Below, in pieces: positions 37,465 through 50,200 of a stretch of 64,000 nucleotides of DNA. This stretch comes from Asterella californica (taxonomy: Eukaryota; Streptophyta; Marchantiopsida; Marchantiales; Aytoniaceae), in the NCBI GenBank assembly GCA_036924285.1, contig JAYKYS010000012.1, forward strand, positions 7,750,001-7,814,000, written 5' to 3'. A model generated the notes under the pieces. It did not search any database. It saw only the letters and a list, made by a program, of their open reading frames with translations, and was not told where the DNA came from. Every line of letters starts with the position of its first letter. Position 1 is the first letter of the stretch. Made by a program: the position numbers and the translations under genes.

Positions 37465-37536
37465 TGTGAGGTTTAAGGAATCTTGATGACCTTTCTACCT
37501 TGTGAGGTTTAAGGAATCTTGATGACCTTTCTACCT
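37465..37536. repeat. perfect 36-bp tandem duplication
   Basis: Two identical copies beginning tgtgaggtttaagg at 37465 and 37501. Identity over 36 bp points to a recent event. Confidence 0.5.
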
Positions 37537-39663
37537 GGTACGCTATCCACGTCAAAACCGGATGTGTCCGCGTCAGATAACGGTCATGCATCCTTCCAAC
37601 TTGGAAGTTCCGATCAGTGAGGACGCACGAGGATCCTGGCCACATCCCAAGAGACCTCCTGCAGCCTGCTACTGTGAAATGTAACCGCACTGCCGAATCT
37701 GGAGGAACAGCGCCAGCCAAGAACTTCGTGCCAAACAGACAAGAGACAGCTACAACAGGCGCAACTCACAAGTAGCCGGAGCCGTGTTCGTGTTTGGCAC
37801 GGGCAGTAGACTTCCAAGGTTGTCGAGGCACAGGTGGGCAGCAATCCCTCACGCGTACGAACGCGCCAAACAAAAATAGAGCGCTGGCGCGGAGGCAAAA
37901 AGACAACCAGGGTTTGCACCACCGGATTCGGCTCCTTTAGCCGGAACTGTAACGCAGTTGGAAATGCGAGTTGTACTGTCTGTACCGTCTTACCGGAAGT
38001 TGCCTTGAAGCAAACCGAGACCAGTTCAGCTCGTTGGGGTTTACTAGATTCCGTAGAGAAAATCATAGGTAGCAAGTATACCTTACTTTTTACACCAGCT
38101 GTCCAGCTCACGCCGGGGAGTAAGACGAGACTGGAGGCGCCTCGGGAGTCGGTACCCGGTGAATATTTCCCGTGGCTCTGACTTTCAGTTCAATACAGAC
38201 TGGACGCCAGCGGCCCGAGGGCGTTGTCTCCTGTCGACTAGGTGGCTCTGAACGAGTCTGGACTCGGAAGTTGGCTGATTCCAACAGCCGGACAGCCGGG
38301 AAACTTGCTGATTCACCAGTGAGCAGAACGCCGCGGACTGGGAGAGACGGCTTCCATACGTCTGGGATTCACCTCTGACGGGATCTCGCGGCCACAATCT
38401 GGCGAAAGTTGGAGGGACACCCCACCGCACCCAACACGCAGTGTTGTACCTTGTCCAGTACTTACCCGCTAGAAACGCCTCTAATATAGTGGTTAGTTGG
38501 TCGTACGGGCAAGCCCTAAAGCAAGCTAGTCATTGACTGTCCGTTATATTGGAGGGCGGCGGATTCGGGGCCAGAAATTACCGCCATATTTGGTGGCGAG
38601 AGTAGTCTGTTGCTCGAATAAAACAGCCAAGGCAAGTGACAATCCTCAGACAGACGATCCTCTCCTGTCTCTGTCTGAAGGTGCTAGTGCTGGTTGTAAC
38701 ATCCGTCACTGATGCATTCATTCAATCCACAAGTCAAATTCAGCCAGTTAGAAACCCGGCATACAACTATTGAATAGCTGGACAAAGAAAGACAGATAGA
38801 AAGACAGAGAGGCCGAGAGAGAGAGAGAGAGTAATGGATTGTTCTGTTCATCAGCAGAATTTGCAGACCCAGCAATTCTGATGGGGGCATGTATAAAGTT
38901 GTGGAAATTGATCCGACGAGAATAGAATAGAAGATTTGATTGTGTGTGGTAGGGAGTGGAGTGGACTTTAGGAGAGAGAGGTAAAGCGCGAGGACGGCAA
39001 CATTCGACGAAAATTCTACTATGTAGTTGGAGGGACTGTGATTGTGCGCGAATCCATATCGCAGCGGCAAAAAGTACGAGTCGACGGTTGTCCTCTGAGG
39101 TCGGGCCGATCCAGTCCACTTGACTGTCGTCATTCTTTCGTAATAAGTCTCTGAGTCGGGCGAGTCAAGCTTTAGAGCGAAAGAGTCGATAGGACCAAAA
39201 TTGGGGAGCGGCTGGACTGGGAGAGATGTGGAAGCAGGGGGTGAGGAGTTCCCGTTCTCAGCTTCCATGTAGGTGGGAAGCTCGTGTGGAGCAGGCGCTG
39301 AGTCGTCGGAGTCTGGTCTGCGGGCAGTCGACGATTATGAGGAGGATGGCAGCCTCTAGACGACCACAAGTAATTGCCTAGTAGTGCAGGGGAGGAGCAA
39401 AATAGAATCGAACCAAGTCAAGCGCAGCCTGTAATAGTGCCTGGAATTGCTCTCGAATTCTTCCTTTCTTCATTCTTCTTCTTCTGGTGGTGGGTGACAC
39501 CTGTCTTGCTCCTTCTACTTCTCTCTACTCCGCCCCCGCCCATGCGCTCTGCCACCTACAGCTGAATTTCTCACCGGATATTTTTAGATTGATTTTGGGA
39601 GCTCGATAACTCTTGTGACACTGCTGCGATTCAGCCAAGGCGAACGGGATTAGGAAGCTCGAG
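37537..39663. other. upstream region of the GT61 gene
   Basis: Less AT-rich than the preceding 14 kb and probably promoter plus 5' leader. Open frames on both strands (37614-38111 minus, 37834-38181 plus, 38684-39268 minus) lack recognisable domains. A GA microsatellite lies at 38815-38831. The last 200 bases are pyrimidine-rich (cttctttcttcattcttctt type), as plant leaders often are. No clear TATA box close to the start. Confidence 0.5.
38815..38831. repeat. GA microsatellite
   Basis: An uninterrupted GA run of about 17 bases, in a region where one strand is GA-rich and the other would read as Ser/Leu-rich peptide. Confidence 0.5.
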
Positions 39664-42600
39664 ATGATACGGAAATTCAGAGAATTTAGAGATGGGGAAG
39701 GAGAAGGAGGCGGAGGCGGTGGTTGGACTCGTGCTAGTGAAGATGGGGACGTTCGAACAGAGAGCAGATGGAAGAGCAGGAAAGGCCAGCACTATCCGAT
39801 GGTGCTGCTCATGGTATTCACCTTGGTGGTTTGCATAACCATATTGATGAATATGCACAGTCCTTTCGCGTCCATTCGGCCTTGTAAGTCCTCTTCCTGT
39901 CGATTTTCTCCTGCGATCGAGGATAAAGTAATTAGTATGTAGTCTTCGTAATCATGACAGAAATCATTGTTATCATACGAGCTGCCAAAGCGCATTTTCC
40001 CGGCGGGTTTTACGAGCGATTGACGAGCTCCCTCATACATCGGAGTGTAGAAGAGTTCAGAAGTTTCATGCTCGTCGGATTATGAGCTCAGTTTGCATTT
40101 ATATAGTGGGGATTCTGGGGAAGCGTTGATAGATTTGTTGTGCTGAGGACTAGGTCTAGTCGGGAGTTCTAGGGACTGATTTATCGTACAGAATGAGGAA
40201 GAAGCATGACAAAGGCGTTGAATTTGGTTGTAACTCTGAACGCAGACACAGACGCGGAAAGGCATCATGTAAATAGAGTTTTCGAGCGCCAAGGAACTGG
40301 AAGAGAATTGTCGTCTATTCACACCCATCCCTACGATGATAACGGAAAAGGTTAGCCATCTTTACCTCGTTTTCTCCGCCTTTGACTGCCTGCCTCCCTG
40401 CCTAGACTTTCGGCTGATACTCGGTTCAGGAGCTCAAGAACGCGATACATTTCTCAGAATCTGCTTCTGGAACATTGATCTCCTCGTACGCCTAAGTAAT
40501 ACCTTGGGGTAGGCCATTCCCCACCGGAGGCAATGATAGAAGCAAACAATCCATTGAACATTCAGCTCTCCTGGAAGAGCTGTCGATGCGCACGAGGATT
40601 GTATGAAAGACCTGTATCGCTTTAAAAATAAGCTAATCCAAGTTAGTGGACTGCATGACTTTAGACAACGTGATATGTGGAATGGAATAGTTATCACTAG
40701 GTTCTACACAGTATCAAGTACTTTCAACGATGGGCATGCTAACCAAGCATCTACTGAAAGGCACTCATGAGCGCTGCTAACTGTATATAGCCTATCGTAC
40801 ATTCACAGCTCTGAGCCCTTCACACCCCTCTTTGCCACTCGCTGTATACTTCTCCGGGTGCATTGCGTTTTGGGGGTTACCTTCAGTGTGGGCGAGGTTC
40901 GCACTGCCATTCCCATGTACCAGTATACATATAGCCTATCGGTACTCGAGTTCCTATTTACAGGTTCTTAGACAGTCCTCTGACAGTCAGTCAGGAGAAA
41001 GTCGACCACAAGGGCATGAGCTATACCTTTCCATGGAGTAGGGTGACGTTGTTGCGGCTTCTAAGTTGTCTGGACGGACTCCAACTGCGCGCTTGACCCG
41101 TACGCTTTGTCCGTACATTCTAGACTTCTCTTTAAGTGTCCTCTCAGCCATGATACTTTGCATTTTCAGAGTTAGAAGATCAATGTTGTTCTGCACAGAA
41201 GTTAGATCTAGACCGTAAGGCTACGGCATGCACTGTAGCAGTATGAGCACAATCAACTCTCCCTCTCTCAACTCCCTAGTATGGGCGTTTGTGAGCTCCA
41301 GTCCTCAGAAGAATCAGAGATTCCTTCACCTAAATTCGCCAGCACCTAGTGTGTTTGATGCCAAGGTTGAGTTCACTCACATATCCGTAATCTACATATG
41401 TCCTGCTTGACGCGTTCCAACCAGTGGAAGCAGAAGCTTTGGATGGAGCTTAAAATATTCACCGTCATGCTTGAGCATCTTTATGCACATGCGAGTGATC
41501 AGTCAGGCTCCGTCTACGACCTCTAGCCGGATTGCTGTTTCCAGTTGGCTTCAAGGCCAAATCCCTCATATACCAGTTTGCAGCAAGACTGAGCATGCCG
41601 GAAATCTCCCCCGAGTCAACTGGCGGCCCTCATCGGGGGAAACCTCATAGATGAAAGCCTTTATTTTATCCATAGCCTCTGATAAGGATGCCAAACCAAG
41701 AATCTGCAGATAGGGTACCTTTACGTGCTATCTCAGAGAGTAAAAGAGAAAAAGCTGACATCTAGACCATCAACTTTTCAGTCTGTGGGGTTCATGACCG
41801 AGAAGTAATCGGATTTCAACCCAGAGTTCATACTCACTTGATCCGGGGAATGAGTACGCTCCTAAGGATGTAATTCCGAGCTGTAGATGTTTGCTTGTCT
41901 CTGCCTTTCGCGTGGCCAGCATTCTGCCCAAAATTGACCCAGTTGGAGTAGATCATCTGTCAGTACCTATATCAGCATCTTTAGTGATAGTTGCCTCGTT
42001 TCACCACTCTTTTGTCTCAGAACATTACCCTTGTGTATGGTTTATGTGTGTATGCCAGCGGAAGTAGCTGATATCTCCTCTGTTGCAGAATTTTCCAAGT
42101 GGCCGAAAGACTGGCAGAGCATGTTGCCGGGAGCTGTACAGCACGAGGTTTTTCTTTGTGATCGGTCACATATTCGCACTGATGTATGTCGCCTCCACGG
42201 GAATGTACATCTCGAACTCGACGGTACTTTTGTTCTTCACTCTGTAGACGACACAACTCCACTCAGGAATATGACAGTGAAGCCCTACACGAGGAAATGG
42301 GAGAAATTGTGTATGGAGAACGTTGGAGAGGTGAAGATGCAGAGTGTACGCTCTACTGGTAATGACAGCCGGATTTGTGACGTGTGGCATTCTATTCCGG
42401 CCGTGGTCTTCTCAAATGGTGGCTACACTGGCAACGTGTATCATGAGTTTCATGACGGGATTATTCCCCTGTATATAACGACGCAGCACTTGGAAAGAGA
42501 AGTCGTATTTGTTGTTTCTGACTATCATGGTTGGTGGTTCCAAAAGTACGAGGAAATCCTAAAGCAGTTAACAAAGTACGAGATTCTAGATCTTGGGAAC

Positions 42601-43371
42601 CTTACCCAGTCACATTGCTTCTTGGATGTAACAGCGGGCCTGTTTATTCATGAAGAATTGAGTATCATCCCTTCGATCATGCCGGACCATAGATCTATGC
42701 AAGACTTCAGAGCCCTTCTCGGTAGAGCATACCAAGGAAACATTTCCTGGTCAGCTGGGGACATCACAAATTTCAGACCGGTTAGAGGCAAGCAGAAAGG
42801 GGTCATGCCAGAACTGGTTATCATCGTCAGAGAAGGCAGTCGGGTTCTTCTCAACCTGGATAAGGTTGTGAAACTGGCTATTCAGGTTGGTTTCAACGTA
42901 GTGATCTTGAAACCCGATCCTAGGACTGAGTTGAAGAAGCTCTTCTGGGTTCTGAACAGAGCTGATGTGGTAATGGGTGTACACGGAGCAGCACTGTCGC
43001 ACTTTCTCTTCATGAGTCCCGGGACTGTCTTCATTCAGGTTATTCCCCTGGGAACCGACTGGGCAGCATACACCTACTATGGGGAGCCTGCAGAGAAGAT
43101 GGGCTTGCAGTATATAGTGTACAAAATCACGCCAGAGGAGAGCTCTTTAAGCAAGAAATATGGAAAGGACGATCCTGTGCTGATAAACCCAGATGCTGTC
43201 GGTCGAAGGGGTTGGGGAACTATCAAGGAAATTTACCTCGAAGGACAAGATGTCGAGTTGTCGTTGCCAGGATTTCGTAAAACGCTTGAAGAAGCCAAGC
43301 GCAGGTCCAAGCCCCGGAAAGGGACTGTCACGCCAGTTCCACATCGTCTTAAGCGTGCTACGGTGATGTAG
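39664..43371 (+). CDS. GT61-family glycosyltransferase (DUF563), membrane-anchored
   Basis: Exons 39664-39883, 40246-40350 and 42089-43371, phases 1 and 1, giving about 535 residues. Residues 1-44 are a Gly-rich, basic cytosolic tail. Residues ~45-63 are a membrane helix (MVLLMVFTLVVCITIL), making a type II Golgi protein. The catalytic region begins with the family landmark CDRSHIRTDVCRLHG. It continues with SNGGYTGNVYHEFHDGIIPL and the conserved MGVHGAALSHFLFMSPG (H near residue 407), the GT61 signature where other plants have VHGAGLTN. Plant GT61 enzymes add arabinose or xylose to xylan, or xylose to N-glycans; which of these applies here is not decidable. The exon 2 acceptor could be 40252 instead. 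Long intron 2 (40351-42088) holds no evident gene. Confidence 0.5.
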
Positions 43372-46300
43372 TTTATGAGCAGAGAAACTTTTTGATCGGC
43401 ATATACGACACCACCTGGATTAGCCTTGATAAGGTTGGAAGTATTGCTCCTGTACAGTTCCTGGCTCTCCGTTCTCCTACATGTGCGGCCGAAGCAGAGC
43501 TGAAGACGCTCGAGCAGAAACGTGCATTCCGGCGTTGATGACGCTCGAACTCTGATTTAGCCTTGCCTGCTTGTAATCATATCTCTTGTAGAAATCTCTC
43601 ATCTCAGTTAGAAATGTCCTTTAGGCATGTAGAATACTATTTTGATTCAGTTGCTACGTCACTTTCCGAAAAAGTACCATGGCTTACATTCTTATCAGAT
43701 TTGATAGCAGGCAGAGCCAAACTTTGTCACTGTCACAAATCTGGCACAAAGGTTCTCTTCTCGATGTCAACCTCTAAGTAGCCTGTTGACGACTGACTTA
43801 GAGGTAACACACACGGTGCGTTGGACAACTTACCTGCAGAAAAAGAAAAGACTGATACTGACCTATCTTTCGGACCCAACATTGGTGTTTATTTGGAATA
43901 AACCGATTCTCCGGCTGAACAGCTCGGATGTAGTGTTGAGAAAGAGTCATCCGTTGTCAGATCCGCTTGAAGCTCAGTTTTTCCTTTCTTTATGCCTTTG
44001 TTTCTCTCAAAGTGATAAATCTCCAATCATACATTATTGTCATCTGGAAACTGGAGGACGTGTACATATCGGGACAGACCTTGCTTCGTGTCTCCTCATC
44101 CTCTGGACAGTAAGTCTCCCGATTGCGAGACTAGAAAATCTCATAGCTATATTGCATCATCAGAAGGTAAGGGACCGAGCTTCTGATGATGCAATATAGC
44201 TATGAGATTTTCTAGTCTCGGTCCCTTACCTTCTCATCTTCCTACAAAAGTGGTCGCAATTGTTTAAGTTCTCCTTAAGTGGTGACGGAGAAATTGAAGC
44301 TACAAAAGTTGTGACGAGTTGAATTGTATGAGTACGAGTTGAGTCATGGCAGCGATAGTTAAACTCGCGTAAGGAGTTCAGGATCTCATGAGGATTAAGA
44401 TGAAACAATGAGCAGCTGTAGCAGATAGGGAAAGCAGGCGGACTAGTTTATAGATTACATCCCGAGATGAGGTGCGTTGACATTCATCAGGATACAGCTG
44501 TGGTTTCCCTACGCGAGGTTGAACTCTGTAATTTATGGCAGTGTCTAGTCAGCAATAGTCTCGGGAATTCCGAGGCTACAAATTGTTGACTTACTCCTAG
44601 GTAAGAAGTATGTACCTGCATACAAGCCTCGTGACATTGCAGTATTGCTATATTACTTATATCTGACATATACCAGTTTTTAGTTTATAATACGAGTTTT
44701 ACTTACCCGAATCGGATATGCCATCACTGCGTACTGTACTCCTTTTGAGGGAGCTTCAACGTGCGCAGAAACTGTACACAGTAAAGTTGAATTGGAACTT
44801 GATACGTATTTCTGCTTTTGTCAAGTCCTCAACATCCATTTGGGTCCAGCTCCATGTGTGGGAAAGGTGCCATGTGTTCGTCACTGTTCCAGTGAAAAGA
44901 TCATTAGAGCAAGGAGACGTTTAGCATCCGGAAATTTCAAACCCCTATCCACCGTAACTTGAGCTTTGGTGGATATACAACAGACCAATTGTCCTATATT
45001 TCCGTTCCAGTTCAGAACAGTTGTTCCAACACCTCTGTTAAGTTGTGACCTTAGGAATGGCTTTTCCAACGCTACAACCTCAAGCATGATTCACTAGCCA
45101 TCATGTCAGAATCTGAAGAATCACCTGAGGTTGCTAGAAGGTACGAAAGGACGATCGGTCACAAGGCCGTCATGGAGGCTCCTTAAGTTTCGAAATAACT
45201 TGCCACTGAGTTCTCTGGAGTTCTACAGTATCTGACCTCACAAGTGACAATAATCATTGATCTCTCGCAGCCTAACTGACGACATTGTGCTAACTAAGAT
45301 GATAATGAATCACACTAAAGTGGCAGAGAGAACCAGAGAAAAACAAACTGAAGGAACTCAACCATAGAATGGTGGGCAGAAAAGGGGCAAGCCCACAAAC
45401 ACACTGAAATGTACAAGACTCGTAAAGAAATAGACTCGATGCACCTTAAGAATTCGAACTATCCATGCCATCTGAACGTGTTTTGCACCGCCACTGATTA
45501 ACGTTCACCATTTTTTGCCATCTAAATGTACCGTACTATTAACACAAGGTGACATTATCATAAGCTAAACTTAACCACGAAGCCATGTACTGAATCAAAC
45601 ACTCGACTTGACTTAATCACTACCCTACCCTTCTCTACTTTAACCACAAGTTGATCCTGTACATGTATATAAGGGCAATATAAAGGTACAGACATTGTGC
45701 TTAAGCCGGTGCCCCTGACAAGAGACCAGGGTGCTTATAAATCAGTTTCGATACGTTTATATTGGTCATAAACGCTCTTTACATATATGACGAATCTCAT
45801 ATCTCATGATCATCGATTCCCAGCTGGAATCCATCCATCGCCAATGTTTACCATCTAATCACTCAGTGTAGACGTCGTTGTCGAGAGAGGAGAGTCTAAA
45901 TTCGAAGGTCAAAAGGATACAAACTCGTTACAAGCAACTAAAAGCATCAGTTGCCAACCATGATAACGAAAGAGATATCAATATTGAAAGGGAAGGTACT
46001 CCTTGAAGATCTTGTATTTTACACGAACGAGCTAATCAGACAAGTACTAGGTCATGAACATGGCGTAACTCTTAAACGCGGACGATCATCTTATATCACA
46101 ACGTCAAGGCAAGTGGGAAATATACCTTTAGAAACTTTCGAGTCTTGTGGAGAATGTTGGTAAATATAAGCGTACTAGACCTCTTTACTTACTGTGTACA
46201 TGTATAAAGAGAAAGCAAAGAGTATCACATTCTCCTGCAAAGTTCAGATTATAGTCTCCGAAAATTTGTGATACTCCTACAAAGTGCAGATAATAGCCTC

Positions 46301-46828
46301 AGAATTGTGATACTAGAGTCGCAAAGAAATCAGAAGTGTACAAGAGATGCCATTGGTAAAACATGACATCCTTGAAGACAAGATTACTTCCTTTAGATGG
46401 TAGAAGGTCGCCCTCGTCAGAAGACACTGTTGATAAATACCGCCGACCTCGCTACCGACCCTCGCGGCCATGGGTACTAGCTTCCAGTAACGGTAACCGT
46501 CGTGAACCAACGATATGGATGGTAGACTTTCTTCGGAGTATGTTGTATGAAGTCACTTGGAAAGCTAGGTGCAGCTGAAGTATGTCGCAGCATTGCATCG
46601 ACTCAAGAGACCTCAACAAGAATCGTCGCAAGATTTGGAAGGCCGTACTGCATTGAAGGAGACGAGACGGATTTGTGAAAATGAATATCGCGAGAAAATG
46701 TGGAGAGAGCTAAAGTACAAACGCTTGTGGAAACGCAGTTATAGAAGAAGATGAATGCAATCAAATGAATTACTATAATGTACTTCAGTTATTGAAAGGT
46801 TATTCACATCCTACGTCAAAGCGAGACT
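43372..46828. other. spacer between GT61 and the SUMO-like gene
   Basis: GT61 3' region, then spacer with a striking inverted repeat at 44126-44234. Plus-strand readings at 45951-46163 and 46363-46754 look partly coding (46569-46754 is Lys/Arg-rich), but two frames compete and no family is recognised. A possible third minus-strand exon of the SUMO-like gene lies within 46598-46640. Confidence 0.5.
44126..44234. repeat. overlapping perfect inverted repeats (41 bp and 18 bp)
   Basis: 44126-44166 is repeated exactly inverted at 44180-44220 (13-bp spacer). A second pair, 44162-44179 and 44217-44234 (agaaggtaagggaccgag and its reverse complement), overlaps the ends of the first. The two hairpins share bases and cannot both form fully. 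Confidence 0.5.
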
Positions 46829-47272
46829 TTAGATCTGATTCAGTACATGATCCGGTGTAAGATCAGGGTCGATTCTGATCCCTTCGAAGGACATATGGCA
46901 GGCAGCAATCTCCTGGATGGTTGATTTGCAAAATCGATCCAAGAGCTTCCCCATCTTCACCCGCTTCGTGGTCGCGAAGGTTGCGATATACAGTATCTGA
47001 GCTTTCTGCAAAAGAGTAATATGATAGTCTACTTTCATGATCAGTTAGCACGAAATGCCAAAGAAACAACACTCGAAGGGAGGGTGTGTAAATATGTCGG
47101 ATATATACATATATATATAGATAGGTCTTTTTGAAGCTCCCTGTCTCACCTCGAACCAGCACTTGAGGATGAGAGTAATCTTGGAACCCGGTGGCCTGGG
47201 AGATTTTGAACTGCCTGTAGACTCCCCATCCGAAACGCTTTGCGAAATATTCTCTGCTCGAGCTCCTGCCAT
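46829..47272 (-). CDS. SUMO-like protein without visible di-glycine tail
   Basis: Two exons, 47272-47150 and 47005-46829 (phase 0, TTGCAG acceptor), giving 99 residues. A Ser-rich N-terminus (MAGARAENISQSVSDGES) is followed by a SUMO-type beta-grasp pattern: KITLILKCWFE, KAQILYIATFATTKR, a helix KLLDRFCKSTIQEIAA, then MSFEGIRIDPDLTPDHV. These align with SUMO's hydrophobic strand, K-x-x-K-L-x-x-x-Y-C helix, F-L-F-E/D-G-x-R-I and T-P-x-E-L. The protein stops just after that point, before the last strand and the GG needed for conjugation. Splicing at CAT|GTACTG to a short segment near 46598-46640 (YGLPNLATILVEVS, then stop) would restore a last strand but still no GG. It may be a SUMO variant, a SUMO-domain binding protein or a decayed copy. 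SUMO membership is likely, not certain. Confidence 0.5.
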
Positions 47273-50200
47273 CGGACCTTTCCAGATGCGAGCAGATGTT
47301 TGAAGATTCTGCTCTCACAAGCTTATCCCGGAGCAGTGCGTTTCATATATACCATGAAGCAAAGGAGCTGTGGCATGGCGACGCCGCAAACTCAGTGACA
47401 TCCGATGATAGGTAAAAAAGCTCGAACCAAATCTGCGCGATTTAGTGATGACTGCGACGAGTGATCATGATATAACCACAGCCTTAACAGTCCCTTTGCA
47501 TGGTGGTTAACCCTGAAACTTGACGAGGGCTTGACTGCAGTTATAATTATGGCCAGTTTAATTTACCAGTGAATCGGATTACAACGGTGTGTGCATCACT
47601 GAAAGTGATCAGAGTTGTTTTGTTTAAGATTAAATAAACCAAACAAACCGAGTTAGGGTATAGATTCATCGAAGATGTTACCGTAGAAGAGAGAGAACCA
47701 TCATTGATTATACTTCATGATCATCGACCCCATGATAGAACCCCATAGCGATAACTGAAAGATGGGTGACCCCCAAGGTGCAAATATATGTACTTAAACT
47801 TAGTGTCCCCCTCTAGATGGATATTGAATCATTTTTTATCATTGTTTCACCATTTTGGCAAGCCTTAAGCTAAATTAATCTGTGCCCTATCAAGGCCTTC
47901 AAACTCGCAGACCCAGAGACGTTGTGGATATAACGCCTCATCGGATCCTTATCGTTACTAGTAATAAATAAAGAGCTCCACGACGTAAATATTTTGTAAT
48001 CGCAGGCGGCTCCATTTCTTAGCTACCCATTCATGGATATTATCTACTGCAGTAGCCCATTTCCCGTCAACCATGATGGCTCGTAAACCCCAGCATTCCC
48101 GATATCCAGTCAGATCAAGATTGCACTAGCTTACGGAACCATCGAACGGCTCACGAATGCCCTGATTACTTCTTGAATCTCGTATGATGTACGACATCTA
48201 CGGCGTACGAATAGGTAAGAAGTGAAGTTTATCCGCCCGCCGACTGAACGCGTGATGGGTGGCAAACGGTATCTACAGTATCTTTCTGATAACTCATTTC
48301 CGCAGCAAGGTGCATTTTCCAGCATCCCTGTAAAATTTCGAATTCAAATGCTTTCCCGCCCTTTACTAGAAGGGAATATGGAGTCATTTGAACAAGGCGG
48401 GAAGCTCAAAGCTTCATGGACTTGACTATCAATCAGCATTACTAACTGGGTAGCGGGTGAGGCCACAGTCCGATGTGCCCAGAGTCAGAGTCGAGCTTCC
48501 TTTCCCACTACAGTCCCCTGACTGAGGGTTCATTCACAATGCAAATTTGGAGGAACTGCACAGTTCCAAATATGATGGATGAGGAATATTCTTCGAAGAA
48601 TCTCCTAACTGCACTGCAGCTAGTACTAGAGTCACGGTCACCGGTTTCTGCACACACAACGATCACTACTGGAGCGAGTGTGATAAAATCATTTCCTCTC
48701 GTCACCTAGAACCAAAAAGAAATGTTACCGGTTAGAGAAAGAAAGAAAGAAATGTCACCGGTTAAAACCTCGACAGCGAAAGTGTTCCAATTTCCTCCCA
48801 TGATAAGATGACATGTAACATGTGGTAAAAAGGTTACGTGATAACCCAAGAATGACCAGCAACTGCAATAGTAAAATACAGAAAAGATGATTAACTTTGT
48901 CTAGTTTCCTTTTTCTATGAGAACCTTTTTCTTCTCTTTCGGAATAATTTTAATGCCCCTGATTCAAAGATTCTGAAGTGTTTTGCGTGACAATTGTTAC
49001 AGTAGCGGATCCACTCGATCACATGAGGGAGTTTGGAAAAGAAGGATATACTTCTTTACATTGCTCTATTATCGTGGAAGAGCAGATTGGACTGAAAAAC
49101 GACCTCCTTGAAACTAAAAGGGCTTGGCGGTGCACGAGGAAATTAAACGTACTGATGGACATTTTAATTAAGGTAGAGTACTAGTCTTGCAGTTGCTCCA
49201 GTGCTAGTAGTGCCATGGTTTCTTCCTGTCTTTCTTTCCTGTACTGCCATGGTAACATAGAGCTCGGAGCTTACCAAAAATGAAAGAAGAACATATATAG
49301 AGCTCTGATGTACGTCTCTTAAAAGCGAAACGTGGGACGTGGCACCGTTAACATTAGTATAAAGCAGCTGGGATCGGTCCAATCAGGTCTTTTTAGATGG
49401 GTTCTGGGGTTTTAATGATGTCTATGGGTGTGATAAATAGGCTTTCCTGCATTGAGAATAAACTGATTTAGGGTGCACATACCAACTTAGATGAAAACTG
49501 ATTAGCTAGGTAATCATATGCACGATCAGGCAATGATAAATCCTTTACAAATAAAAAAGAAGTGAATATCGATTTAGCTTGGCTAATGGCATGATATAGC
49601 TCAGCTTGAAAAACTCTGACTCAGATCACAATGTTGCAGTGATTCTGATATTTAGCCGTGTTTAGCTAGCCTAAGGATGAGCACTTAAGAATCTAATGAA
49701 AATATGATATAAACTTCATATATATGATATGGGAATTTTCTTATTCCCATAGTTTGTATTAAGAAAAGAGCGGTCTGCAATGAAGGATTCTTGAATCTAG
49801 ATGACTATAACTAGCACCTATATGAATTCAACGTACACCTTGGGCTCATACATTATCCTAAAGAAGCATCCTAGATATGTGTAAGATAGAATATATATAT
49901 GACATTGCTGCAAAAAATGAAGTCTTAGATCTGCACAGAAGACTCTGAGGTTTAATTCTTTTTATTAAACTACAAAATAACAGTATCAATACGATGTTAT
50001 GTTTTGTTCTTGAATTCCCCACAGTTGGCTTTTCAACTATAATTGTAGAACTAGTGTTCACTAAAATAAAGTGCTATACACCTAGACGTTCAGAAAATGA
50101 ACTACCTAACTAGTTATGTACAATCATGAACAACTATTGAGGAATATCAGAAAGAAGTTTGTAAGTGTCTATTAATCGAAAGCCAATGTTTCACTTCTCA

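Noticed and set aside
37614..38181. 165-codon minus frame and 115-codon plus frame overlapping each other
   Set aside because: Both are open because the region is less AT-rich; no domain, signal peptide or splice support.
43786..44199. 137-codon plus-strand frame after GT61
   Set aside because: No recognisable protein; its end runs into the inverted repeat at 44126-44234.
46863..47318. 151-codon uninterrupted minus-strand frame
   Set aside because: It reads through an intron in a frame without domain similarity; the spliced alternative gives the SUMO-like pattern.
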